Made by a program: the position numbers and the translations under genes. Shown here in pieces: positions 1 through 7,650 of a stretch of DNA of 11,136 nucleotides (its first letter is position 1; every line of letters begins with the position of its first letter). The notes under the pieces were generated by a model. That model saw only the letters and a list, made by a program, of their open reading frames with translations, was not told the DNA's origin and made no database searches. This DNA comes from Clostridia bacterium (GTDB taxonomy: Bacteria; Bacillota_A; Clostridia; Oscillospirales; CAG-272). The stretch covers positions 1 to 11,136 of the forward strand of contig JAGDAM010000006.1 in the NCBI GenBank assembly GCA_017959485.1. Direction: 5' to 3'.

Positions 1-13
1 GGACGACTTCACT

Positions 14-71
14 GTCCGGCGCAGCCGGACATTTTCACTGCCGAGCGCCGCGAGGCGCGAAGGCCCCGGCC
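14..71. repeat. Cluster of short GC-rich hairpins with TTCACT spacers
   Basis: Three short inverted repeats lie in a row in the non-coding DNA after the last minus-strand gene. They are GTCCGG-CGCAG-CCGGAC (14-30), GCGCC-GCGA-GGCGC (45-58, a GNRA-type loop on the plus strand) and GGCC-CC-GGCC (62-71). The first is bracketed by ACTTCACT (6-13) and TTTTCACT (32-39). A further small palindrome, AACGT-AA-ACGTT, sits at 80-91. None is followed by a T-run on the minus strand, so they are not textbook intrinsic terminators, although they may mark the end of the transcript. The layout resembles intergenic hairpin repeats with a conserved spacer; the repeat family is inferred. Confidence 0.5.
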
Positions 72-89
72 GCCTCTACAACGTAAACG

Positions 90-629
90 TTAATAATTAT
101 TGTTATCTACGTCTCGTTCGGACTGAGTCCGCATTTTTCTTCTTCTGATTTCCGCGACGAGATCCCCGACCACGAGGGCGAGGCAGACAAGCCGTAAGAC
201 AAAGGCGCAAATCTCCTCGGGCAGGCCGAACACACGGCTTGAATGAAGCGGAAGAAGCCGGACGACAAGGTCGGCGGTGATAAGGCAGACAACCGTCACC
301 CGCGACGCGAACGCCGTCTTTTCCTCGCTGAACAGTCTCTTCGCGATGACCGCGAAGGCGATCGCGACAGCGAGAACGGCGAGCGCCACGACCGTCTCTC
401 CCGACGTCAGGCGGTAAAGCAGCGACAGCGGAACCGTTTCGGCTCTCGGAAGTGCGCAGATTCCGAAATTCCAGATGAAGGACACGACTCCGCCGAGGAA
501 AAGCATATCGGGATAAAGCGCGGTAGCGATAACAAACAGCGGAAAGATGATTGACAGCGACTGAAAGATGAGAACGTAAATATCTGCGCCCGTCTTTTCC
601 CCGGGCTCACGTTTGACGGCAAATCTCAT
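90..629 (-). CDS. Hypothetical multi-pass membrane protein
   Basis: This 179-residue protein is not recognised. It has about five hydrophobic segments, near residues 18-40, 43-62, 78-96, 108-126 and 138-158. Between the second and third is a polar stretch with a proline and an arginine, and the tail is basic and asparagine-rich (RRRKMRTQSERD, then DNNNY), probably cytoplasmic. It is expected in the cytoplasmic membrane. The ATG overlaps the stop of the upstream gene (ATGA, 626-629), and a GAGGTG ribosome site lies inside the end of that gene, so the two are probably translationally coupled and may work together. No enzyme or transporter motif is visible. It is the last gene of the run and is followed by hairpin repeats. 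Confidence 0.75.
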   Translation of the reverse strand: MRFAVKREPGEKTGADIYVLIFQSLSIIFPLFVIATALYPDMLFLGGVVSFIWNFGICALPRAETVPLSLLYRLTSGETVVALAVLAVAIAFAVIAKRLFSEEKTAFASRVTVVCLITADLVVRLLPLHSSRVFGLPEEICAFVLRLVCLALVVGDLVAEIRRRKMRTQSERDVDNNNY

Positions 630-1273
630 TTCATCACCTCGTCAAGCGTCTTTCCGACGTACCTGTCCTCGATAAAGTTCTCCTCCGCGGCCCCGGTCTC
701 CCATACGCTGTAAACGACCTCGCCGCTCACGGGATCAAGCAGAAGGACGTTCGCGCCCTTCTTCTGCGGAGTGACCGCCTTTGTCGACATCGCGAAAAGC
801 GACCAGAGCGGGTTGTCAGCAGGGACGTTGGACAATACCGCTGCGTCGGCCACGCATACGAGTTCACCCGTCGAGCATCTGCCTCTGAGCATGGTATCCC
901 TCGCGACAAGCGTCTTTTCGTAGGTCTTAAGATCGATTTTTACAAGATTGCAGTGCACAAGTCCGATATCGGTCCAGAAATACTCGTTGCACCAGAGCAC
1001 GTCGCCCTCGGCGGCGGCTCCCCAGCCGTATCCGAATTCGCCCTTGACCTTCAGCATGCCCGCGTTGACGAGCCCCTCGTAGACTCCCGACTCCTTGACC
1101 GACGAATAGCGGATGAATACGTTCGTTCCCTCAACAGGGTAGGTCACGTCAACCGGCCGCCGGTAGGCGAGGATCGACATATTGGTCATAATCACCGAGA
1201 AAAACAGGATGATCGCGGTGAACGCGAAAAGGATTATGAGGACCGAATTCATATTGAATTTTGTCTGTTCCAT
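626..1273 (-). CDS. Hypothetical single-pass membrane-anchored protein
   Basis: This 215-residue protein has one strongly hydrophobic helix near its N-terminus (about residues 9-32) and then a soluble region of about 180 residues, probably outside the cell. There is no lipobox cysteine. The remainder is rich in beta-strand-like stretches, with repeated short hydrophobic runs and phrases such as VKIDLKTYEKTLVARDT and VLLLDPVSGEVVYSVWE. These recall beta-propeller or PQQ-like blades, but too few repeats are present to claim that fold. The start is supported by GGGGAGG just upstream. It lies 26 bp after the glycosidase-like gene and overlaps the next membrane-protein gene by 4 bp. The function is unknown. 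Confidence 0.75.
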   Translation of the reverse strand: MEQTKFNMNSVLIILFAFTAIILFFSVIMTNMSILAYRRPVDVTYPVEGTNVFIRYSSVKESGVYEGLVNAGMLKVKGEFGYGWGAAAEGDVLWCNEYFWTDIGLVHCNLVKIDLKTYEKTLVARDTMLRGRCSTGELVCVADAAVLSNVPADNPLWSLFAMSTKAVTPQKKGANVLLLDPVSGEVVYSVWETGAAEENFIEDRYVGKTLDEVMK

Positions 1274-1299
1274 TTTTCCTCCCCGGCTGAAAGATCCGG

Positions 1300-2358
1300 T
1301 CAGCCGGCGTAGCCCTTCCGCATCCTGTCGATGCGGCGGCGTCTGTCTTCATCCCTGATCATCGCGAAGGCCTCGCAGAGAGTCGACCAGGCTACGGCGG
1401 GGTTCTCGGCGCGGTAGTTGTTCGATTCGCTTCCGTAGTATCCCCAGGCAAGCAGGGTGCGCGCTCCGGCGTCGTACGCGGCGGCGGTCGCGGTCACTAT
1501 ATCCTCCTCGAGTCCGCGCGGATTGGAATAGGTCTGAATCCAGATATTGTGATCCTTTCCGTGTTTTCCCGAGAGAGCCAGATTCTTTTCGGTCTCGCGT
1601 CTTACGAATCCGTAAACGTCGAAATCGGGGTCCTTCTTTTTTCTTCCGATCCAGTATGGATCCGACCCGATATTGTCCATGTAAGGCAGCGACGCGACAA
1701 GTTCGGACGAGTCGAGACTGATTCCGTAGGAACCGATCATGACGCATACGGTGTTGACCATCCCCTTCGAGCGGCTGTATGCGGTGACGTCTGCGAAATA
1801 ATCGGCAATCGCGCCCGCGGCGAATGCGGCGACGTCGTCGTCCGACTCCTCGGGCATCTCCCTGCCGTATTTTTCGCGGAAGAGGGCGCGGCAGCGCGGG
1901 CAGGCGCAGGCGTAGAATTTTCTTCCGTTTTCGGTCTTGACCGGCATATGCGGCTCGTCCCAGAAGATCGTCTTCCCTCCGACGTAATCGACGGCGTCGA
2001 TCCACTCTTTCGAGAAGGCGCGGTACTCCGGGCTGTAGAGGCAGGGATAAATCCCCGCGAGACCTCCGTCGGAATAAAGCATGTGCGCGTCGGGGTACAG
2101 AGCGAGAAAATGCGAGGTGTCGCCGGGCGATCCGGCAAGTCCCCAGTTGTCGATCCAGGGTTCGAGACCGGCGGCTTTCGACATTTCGACGATATCCCTG
2201 ATAACGTTGAGATGCCGGTTCCAGTCTGTGTGCGAAAGCATGTGGACAACGGTATTCATACCGTTTTTCGCCATATCGAGAAGATCCGCTTCCGCGTGAT
2301 GAGGCATCCGGTTGCCGTGATATGCCGCGCCGAGGCGAAGTTTTCTGTCGTCTTCCAT
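1300..2358 (-). CDS. Glycoside-hydrolase-like protein (predicted TIM barrel)
   Basis: This 352-residue protein has no signal peptide, so it should be cytoplasmic. Its pattern recalls TIM-barrel glycosidases: an early segment GMNTVVHMLSH (33-43), AGLEPWIDNWG (63-73), then TIFWDEPHMP (130-139), where Asp134/Glu135 sit at the end of a predicted strand, as an acid/base residue would. A CACPRC motif (151-156) followed by RALFREKYGREMP resembles the cysteine-containing segment seen in some large uncharacterised glycosidase-like families, and could bind a metal. Later come DNIGSDPYWIG and TLLAWGYYGSESNNY. The ATG has a strong GGGAGGT site. It follows the phosphoglucomutase gene by 43 bp, which suggests sugar metabolism, but the substrate cannot be read from sequence. 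The enzyme class is an inference. Confidence 0.6.
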   Translation of the reverse strand: MEDDRKLRLGAAYHGNRMPHHAEADLLDMAKNGMNTVVHMLSHTDWNRHLNVIRDIVEMSKAAGLEPWIDNWGLAGSPGDTSHFLALYPDAHMLYSDGGLAGIYPCLYSPEYRAFSKEWIDAVDYVGGKTIFWDEPHMPVKTENGRKFYACACPRCRALFREKYGREMPEESDDDVAAFAAGAIADYFADVTAYSRSKGMVNTVCVMIGSYGISLDSSELVASLPYMDNIGSDPYWIGRKKKDPDFDVYGFVRRETEKNLALSGKHGKDHNIWIQTYSNPRGLEEDIVTATAAAYDAGARTLLAWGYYGSESNNYRAENPAVAWSTLCEAFAMIRDEDRRRRIDRMRKGYAG

Positions 2359-2401
2359 TCGGTTACCTCCCGTTGATTGTTTATGATTTACCGCTAAAAA
2401 T

Positions 2402-4123
2402 TCACTTCATTATTGCCGCGACGTCTTCCTTGAGGAGCGACATGATTTTTCCCGCGTTTTCCCTGTCGGGGGCCGAGACTTCGAAATAGGCCTTGAGTTT
2501 CGGCTCGGTGCCCGACGGACGGATTATTACCGACGATCCGCCCTCGAGCGAGAAGGCGACAACGTCGGACGGCGGAAGCCCGTCGAGTCCGGGAGCGTAA
2601 TCCTTCATTCCGGTGACCGCGAGGCCGCCGATCTTTTCGGGGACCCGGCGCAGCGAGACCATTATGTTTTCCATCCGTTCGAATCCGTCGATCCCCTTGA
2701 AATAATAGGAAACTCCCTCGTTGAGGGCGTATCCGTACTTCGCGTAGATCCTGCGGAGCTCACGGCAGAGACCGCTTCCCTTCGCGCGAAGGACTGCGGC
2801 GAGCTCGCAAAGGAGCATCGAGGCGACGACTCCGTCCTTGTCCCGGACGTAGCTGCCCGATAGATATCCGCAGCTTTCCTCGAAGCCGAAAACGAAGGAG
2901 TCTTCGCGGCCCTCGGCCTCAAGCTGACCGATATATTCTCCGATATATTTAAAACCGGTGAGAACGTTGTGACATTCGACGCCGTAAGCCGCGGCGATTT
3001 TCTCGCAGATTCCCGCGGTAACTATCGTTTTGACGCAGACGGGACGCTCGGGCATACGGCCTTCGCTCCTCAGCGTCGAGCAGATATATTCGAGCAGTAG
3101 GGTGCCGATCTGATTTCCCGTGAGCACGCGGTAGCTTCCGTCGTCGTCTCTCGCGGCGACTCCGATCCGGTCGCAGTCGGGGTCGGTGGCGAACATAACG
3201 TCCGCTCCGAGCGCCTTTGCGCGGGAGATGCCTATCGAGAGCGCTTCGGGCAGTTCGGGGTTCGGGAAGGGACAGGTCGGAAACCGTCCGTCCGGCTCGC
3301 GCTGCTTTTTCACGACCGTCACGCGGCCGAACCCGCACTCGCCGAGCACACGGGTCACGGGAAGAAGTCCGGCGCCGTTGAGCGGAGAGTACACGATCTT
3401 TATGTTCCGGTCGGCGGCGCTTCCGTCGCGGAGAGTCGAACGCGCCTTAACTGCGCGGACGTAGCTGTCGTAAACCCCGTCGGGAACGAAGGATATCATT
3501 CCGCCCGAGAGTCCTTCTTCAAAGGAAATCGGCTCATCGCCTTCGAAATAGCCGACCGAAGCGATCATTCCGGAGATCTCTACCACCGAGTCGGAAGTGA
3601 TCTGGCAGCCGTCCGGTCCGAACACCTTGTATCCGTTGTATTCCGAGGGATTGTGCGAGGCGGTTATCATGACTCCGGCGTCGCAGGAGAGCTCGCGCAC
3701 GGTGAACGAAAGGCAGGGCACCGGCATCAGCGTCCGCCAGATATATACTCTTACGCCTTCAGAAGCAAAGACTCTCGCCGTCGTCTCGGCGAAGAGCCGG
3801 GATTTGATCCTCGAATCGCAGCATACCGCCGCGGACGGCCGTCTTCCCTCTTTTTCCGCTTTAGCGACGAGATAGCGGGCAAGTCCCCGCGTCGCGCGCG
3901 TGACGGTGTAGACGTTCATCCGGTTGGTGCCGGCTCCGATAACTCCTCGCAGCCCTGCCGTGCCGAACTCAAGGTCGCGGTAAAAGGCGTCGGTTATCCG
4001 CGCGTCGTTTCCTTCCATCTCGCGCAGTTCGGGGATGAGATCGGGGTCAGCGGTCGCTTTTTCTCTCCAGACGGGATAGATCCCGCCGATCCTCTCTGTC
4101 AGGCCGTTGCGGCTTTCTTCCAT
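2402..4123 (-). CDS. pgcA: Alpha-phosphoglucomutase / phosphomannomutase
   Basis: This 573-residue protein belongs to the alpha-D-phosphohexomutase superfamily and is close in length to the PgcA-type enzymes of Firmicutes. It interconverts hexose 1- and 6-phosphates, feeding UDP-glucose and envelope polysaccharide synthesis. All four signature loops are visible. GTAGLRG (54-60) is near the N-terminus. TASHNP (154-159) carries the phosphoserine Ser156. DPDCDRIG (314-321) carries the Mg-binding Asp314/316/318. GFEESCGY (413-420) is the sugar-recognition loop, and RPSGTEPK (535-542) is the phosphate-binding loop. It appears intact. The ribosome site is modest (AAGGGG, about 10 bases before ATG). 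It lies 21 bp after the alanine racemase gene, in the same operon. Preference for glucose or mannose is not decided by these motifs, so the symbol is by similarity. Confidence 0.93.
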   Translation of the reverse strand: MEESRNGLTERIGGIYPVWREKATADPDLIPELREMEGNDARITDAFYRDLEFGTAGLRGVIGAGTNRMNVYTVTRATRGLARYLVAKAEKEGRRPSAAVCCDSRIKSRLFAETTARVFASEGVRVYIWRTLMPVPCLSFTVRELSCDAGVMITASHNPSEYNGYKVFGPDGCQITSDSVVEISGMIASVGYFEGDEPISFEEGLSGGMISFVPDGVYDSYVRAVKARSTLRDGSAADRNIKIVYSPLNGAGLLPVTRVLGECGFGRVTVVKKQREPDGRFPTCPFPNPELPEALSIGISRAKALGADVMFATDPDCDRIGVAARDDDGSYRVLTGNQIGTLLLEYICSTLRSEGRMPERPVCVKTIVTAGICEKIAAAYGVECHNVLTGFKYIGEYIGQLEAEGREDSFVFGFEESCGYLSGSYVRDKDGVVASMLLCELAAVLRAKGSGLCRELRRIYAKYGYALNEGVSYYFKGIDGFERMENIMVSLRRVPEKIGGLAVTGMKDYAPGLDGLPPSDVVAFSLEGGSSVIIRPSGTEPKLKAYFEVSAPDRENAGKIMSLLKEDVAAIMK

Positions 4124-4144
4124 TTCCGATGTGCCCCTTCCCTG

Positions 4145-5233
4145 TTATTTGTATATCCGTTTGACTCTGACGCCGATAGCGCAGAGCGATTCGTATGAAA
4201 TGGTTCCGGTGATCGCCGCCATGTCGTCGGCGGTTATTCCTTCTCCGATGAGAGTCGCCTCGGTCATCGGTCCGACTCCGTCGATCCCGGTGACGTCCAC
4301 TGTTGTCTGGTCCATGCAGACGCGCCCGGCCAGCGGAGCCCGCCGTCCGTTGATGACGACGTACCCGCCTCCCGACATTCGCCTGCTGTATCCGTCGGCG
4401 TAACCGGCCGTCAGCGTCGCGATCCGCCGCGGTTCTTCCGCGGTGTACGCTCTTCCGTATCCCACCGTTTCGCCCGGCATGACCGTCTTTACCATCGACA
4501 CGCGGGTCTTCCACTCGAGCGCAGGGAGTATCCCGTCGGGAAGCGCGACCGCCGGATCGGGAGAAAGTCCGTACAAAGCAATGCCCAGCCGGACGGTGTT
4601 TCCTCTGTCCTCATCGCGAAACCTGATTATTCCTGCCGAATTCAGGCAGTGGACCGACGGCAGATCAAGATCCGAGAGACGGTCGGCGAGCCGGTAGAAC
4701 AGCTTCGCCTGGCGCCTCGTGAAACCGTCCTCGCAGGGAGTGTCGGCGACGCAGAGGTGTGTGAAGATCCCCTCGAGTTTCGTCTTTTTCGCGTATTCGC
4801 GGACTATCCTCTCGCATTCCGCCGTGTTCTCTCCGTCGATCCCTATCCGGTTCATTCCGGTGTCGATCGCGAAGACCGTCCTCAGATCGGGCCGCGCGAC
4901 GGCGGCGGCGTGTTCCTCGCTGACAAGCGTCTGAACGAGCCGGTATCCGACGATATCGGGTATCAGCTCGCGCGGCGAGTAGCCGAGGATAAGAACGTCT
5001 CCCGTGATCCCCGCTTCGCGCAGCCGCTTTCCCTCGGCGAAATTGGCGACGGCAAAAGAGCCGCACCCCGCGGCCTCGAGCGCCTTTGCGACCTCGGCGT
5101 CCCCGTGCCCGTAGGCGTTCGCCTTTATGACGGCGGTGACCCGCTTCCCGGGAGCGACTCGCGAAGATATTATTCTGTAGTTGTCAACGATCCTTGAAAG
5201 ATCGATCTCCACCCAGGAGTTTTCGGTAATCAT
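4145..5233 (-). CDS. alr: Alanine racemase
   Basis: This 362-residue, fold-type III, PLP-dependent enzyme interconverts L- and D-alanine in the cytoplasm, supplying peptidoglycan and, where present, teichoic acid D-alanylation. Lys37 in AVIKANAYGHG is the PLP lysine. Tyr259 in VGYGRAY matches the second catalytic base. ALYG, MDQ (307-309) and the C-terminal GTISYES segment (the family's second active-site tyrosine region) are also present. The substrate-side motif reads FAIDTGMNRIGI, in line with the family. The start ATG has AGAGGT a few bases upstream. The gene lies 18 bp after the histidine phosphatase gene and 21 bp before the phosphohexomutase gene, so it is an internal operon gene. Length and motifs are normal. 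Confidence 0.95.
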   Translation of the reverse strand: MITENSWVEIDLSRIVDNYRIISSRVAPGKRVTAVIKANAYGHGDAEVAKALEAAGCGSFAVANFAEGKRLREAGITGDVLILGYSPRELIPDIVGYRLVQTLVSEEHAAAVARPDLRTVFAIDTGMNRIGIDGENTAECERIVREYAKKTKLEGIFTHLCVADTPCEDGFTRRQAKLFYRLADRLSDLDLPSVHCLNSAGIIRFRDEDRGNTVRLGIALYGLSPDPAVALPDGILPALEWKTRVSMVKTVMPGETVGYGRAYTAEEPRRIATLTAGYADGYSRRMSGGGYVVINGRRAPLAGRVCMDQTTVDVTGIDGVGPMTEATLIGEGITADDMAAITGTISYESLCAIGVRVKRIYK

Positions 5234-5251
5234 TTGACCTCTTAAAAACCA

Positions 5252-5872
5252 TCAATAGAAAATTGCGCTCTTGTCGATGAGACGTATCCGTCCGTCGGTC
5301 GCCTCGACGATGCTTACCGAGCAGTTTGCAGGCATTCCTCCCTGCCAAAAGTCGGAAGGATCGGGAAACAGCCGGTTGAGCATCGCCCTCATGCAGAAGC
5401 CGTGGCAGGAGACGAGGACCGACGAGTGACCGCCGGTCGCGATATCCCGCAGAAAGTCCTGCGCGCGCTCGCAGGCCGCCGCCACCGAGTCGCCGCCCGG
5501 AAACGCCTCAACGTCCCAGGCGTTGTTCATATAAGCCAGAAACTTGTCCAGCGGAAGCGGACTCGAAGGATCGACGGTGGGGTACGGAACCCCCTCCCAG
5601 ATCCCTCCGAAGGTCTCCTTTATCCGGTAATCCTCGACCGGAACGACGCCCGGTCCGGCGCAGTAGCGCATCACCTCGGCGCAGGTCTGCTTCGCCCGCG
5701 TAAGCGGAGAGGTGTAAACGGCGTCAAAGACGATTCCGCGGTCGCGCATACCGCGTCCGGCGCGGGCGGCAAGTTCGATTCCGGCGTCGGTGAGCGGCGA
5801 GTCGAGCCATCCCTGGAGAAGGTGGTCGCGGTTCGCGACAGTTTCTCCGTGGCGCATAACGTAAATGATCAT
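5252..5872 (-). CDS. Histidine phosphatase family protein (phosphoglycerate mutase-like)
   Basis: This 206-residue protein is from branch 1 of the histidine phosphatase superfamily. The nucleophile is His8 in MRHGET (6-11). Conserved partners follow: TSPLTRAKQT (54-63, Arg59), KETFGGIWEG (85-94, Glu86 as likely proton donor) and the second histidine, His157, in LVSCHGF. Such proteins are phosphatases for small phosphate esters or cobalamin intermediates more often than true cofactor-dependent mutases. The length is closer to the GpmB/CobC-like phosphatases than to 230-250-residue GpmA. The substrate is unknown. The ATG overlaps the stop of the MBOAT gene by one base (TGATG), which implies coupled translation and perhaps a related job. 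Confidence 0.88.
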   Translation of the reverse strand: MIIYVMRHGETVANRDHLLQGWLDSPLTDAGIELAARAGRGMRDRGIVFDAVYTSPLTRAKQTCAEVMRYCAGPGVVPVEDYRIKETFGGIWEGVPYPTVDPSSPLPLDKFLAYMNNAWDVEAFPGGDSVAAACERAQDFLRDIATGGHSSVLVSCHGFCMRAMLNRLFPDPSDFWQGGMPANCSVSIVEATDGRIRLIDKSAIFY

Positions 5873-7329
5873 CAGAACTGGAAATAGATGAACGAGCTCG
5901 CGCCGTCGCCCGCCAGGAGTATCATCCAGGCGATCGCGATGGCCCAGACCACGTAAGTGTACCGAAAATCGGGGCGGGAGCGGAGCGGAGTCGGTTTCAG
6001 ACCGTCGCGGTCAAGCAGCGACAGAATGATAATGCTTATTATACAGGTCAGTATCCCGACAAGCGAAAGTCCCATCGCGGAAAGCGAATCCGAGAAGAAG
6101 GAAAGCGAGAAGCGCCAGTCGGTGAAGAGCTTGACGATGAGCACGCGAAGATCGGCAAAGTTGTTCGCGCGGAAGAAGATCCAGGCGAATCCGGCAAGCA
6201 GGAAGGTGTTGAAGGTCCGCACCGCGCCGACGAGCTTCCCGTCGGGATTGAGTCCGATTTTCGAGAGCAGTTTGTTCCTCGGCTTGTAGGTGAATTTGCC
6301 GATTATCTGATACGCTCCGTGCAGAGCTCCCCAGATTACGAAGGTCCAGGCGGCTCCGTGCCAGAGTCCGCTGACGAGGAAGACGACCATCACGTTGACG
6401 CAGTTGCGGAAGGTTGACACGCGGTTTCCGCCGAGCGGGATGTAGATGTAGTCGCGGAACCAGGTTGAGAGAGATATGTGCCATCTTGACCAGAATTCCT
6501 TGATCGTCTTAGCCGAATAGGGCCGGTTGAAGTTCTGCATCAGCCGGATACCCATGATCTCGGAACAGCCGATCGCGATATCGGTGTAGCCCGAGAAATC
6601 GCAGTAGATCTGAACGGCGAAAAGGCAGGTGGCGACGAGCACGGTAAATCCGTTGGCGTCTTCGACGTTGTTGTAGACGGGCACGACGTAGGTCGCGAGC
6701 AGGTCGGCGACGACCAGCTTCTTGAAGAAGCCGACCATCATCTTGCGCAGGCCTCCCGCGGCGTTCGCGGCGGTCAGCGGATGCTGCTCGTGAAGCTGAG
6801 GCAGAAGATTCTCGGGGCGCTCGATCGGCCCGGCGACCAGCTGCGGGAAGAAGGAAACGTAGAGCGCGTAATATCCGAGATGACGCTCGGGCGTGACCTT
6901 GCCCTTGTACACGTCGATAACGTAGGACAGTGTCTGGAAGGTGTAGAAGGAGATACCGACCGGCAGTATCAGATTCAGCGTAAAGGGATCGGAGTGACCT
7001 CCGAAGAGGTTGACGACCGACGTGACCGACGTCGACAGGAAGTTGAAATACTTGTAGAAGAAGAGTATCCCGAGACAGACGACGAGCGTCAGCACGAGGA
7101 AGAGCTTCTTAACCTTCGCCTTCTCGGTCCTGTTGATGACGATCGCGCTGAAATACGACACGAGCGTCGTGAAAACGATAAGATATATCAGCTTCCAGTT
7201 CCAGCTGAGGTAAAAATAGTAGCTGGCTGCAAGGAGCATCGCCCAGTTGTACTTCTTGGGCACGACCCAGAAGTAAAGGATGAGCACTATCGGGAAAAAG
7301 ATCAGAAATTCGCCTGAATTGAATACCAT
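5872..7329 (-). CDS. MBOAT family O-acyltransferase (AlgI/DltB-like)
   Basis: This 485-residue integral membrane protein has about eleven hydrophobic segments. The family moves acyl groups across the membrane onto extracellular polymers such as alginate, peptidoglycan, teichoic acid or exopolysaccharide. Signatures seen are LPVGISFYTFQTLSYVIDVY, FFPQLVAGPIERP, CDFSGYTDIAIG, FWSRWHISLSTWFRDY with IPLGGNR, and GLWHG with the near-invariant catalytic His324. GGAGG precedes the ATG. The gene starts 13 bp after a small membrane-protein gene and overlaps the next gene by one base. The usual partner, an SGNH/AlgX- or DltD-like extracellular protein, is not in the window, and neither are dltA or dltC. 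Nearby alr makes D-Ala transfer conceivable, but O-acetylation is equally likely. Confidence 0.92.
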   Translation of the reverse strand: MVFNSGEFLIFFPIVLILYFWVVPKKYNWAMLLAASYYFYLSWNWKLIYLIVFTTLVSYFSAIVINRTEKAKVKKLFLVLTLVVCLGILFFYKYFNFLSTSVTSVVNLFGGHSDPFTLNLILPVGISFYTFQTLSYVIDVYKGKVTPERHLGYYALYVSFFPQLVAGPIERPENLLPQLHEQHPLTAANAAGGLRKMMVGFFKKLVVADLLATYVVPVYNNVEDANGFTVLVATCLFAVQIYCDFSGYTDIAIGCSEIMGIRLMQNFNRPYSAKTIKEFWSRWHISLSTWFRDYIYIPLGGNRVSTFRNCVNVMVVFLVSGLWHGAAWTFVIWGALHGAYQIIGKFTYKPRNKLLSKIGLNPDGKLVGAVRTFNTFLLAGFAWIFFRANNFADLRVLIVKLFTDWRFSLSFFSDSLSAMGLSLVGILTCIISIIILSLLDRDGLKPTPLRSRPDFRYTYVVWAIAIAWMILLAGDGASSFIYFQF

Positions 7330-7342
7330 AATCTTTTCCTCC

Positions 7343-7585
7343 TCAGATCAGCAGAGCCGCAAGCAGCGACGCAAGAAGCATAAGCAGTATCAGTTCGGGC
7401 GACGCACCGAAAACGATCGCGAGTATAATCAGCGCGGCGTTTATCACAACCCCGGAGATACCCGCGGCAAGCTTTGCCTTTTTGTTTTTCAGAAATCTTT
7501 CGAGAAGGTAGGAAAGAACTGCCGCGGCAAGAAGAGGTACGAAAACGTACCACCTGTCCGCAAAGACGGTCAGTTTGTCAAGCAT
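7343..7585 (-). CDS. Small three-helix membrane protein, unknown
   Basis: This 80-residue protein is almost entirely hydrophobic. It has three predicted helices near residues 13-32, 40-60 and 64-80, with a basic loop KNKKAK (33-38) between the first two, which would face the cytoplasm. The third helix runs to the C-terminus. A good AGGGGG site lies about 8 bases before the ATG. The stop is 13 bp ahead of the MBOAT acyltransferase start, so the two are very probably co-translated from one message. No family is recognised. By position it might be a small partner of the acyltransferase, loosely like the small DltX protein in dlt operons, but no sequence similarity is claimed. Confidence 0.7.
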   Translation of the reverse strand: MLDKLTVFADRWYVFVPLLAAAVLSYLLERFLKNKKAKLAAGISGVVINAALIILAIVFGASPELILLMLLASLLAALLI

Positions 7586-7650
7586 GGGTGTTGCCCCCTG
7601 AAGCCCGGCGACTGCCGAGAGATTTGATCAGTGAATAATCCGGAGAAAAA

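Noticed and set aside
14..71. CRISPR array
   Set aside because: The stems differ in sequence and spacing; no direct repeats of constant length and no cas genes are present.
1549..2376. Long plus-strand open frame opposite the glycosidase-like gene
   Set aside because: It is antisense to a gene with clear motifs, has no ribosome site of note and no recognisable domain; such frames are common in GC-rich DNA. The same applies to the plus-strand frames at 3653-4198, 4649-5197, 7711-8442 and 8879-9730.
4145..7329. A dlt operon for teichoic acid D-alanylation
   Set aside because: An MBOAT protein and alanine racemase are present, but the ligase DltA, carrier DltC and DltD are absent from the window.
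7586..7650. A promoter or terminator between hisK and the small membrane protein gene
   Set aside because: I found no -35/-10 pair with acceptable spacing and no stem with a T-run; only the ribosome site for the 80-residue protein is clear.
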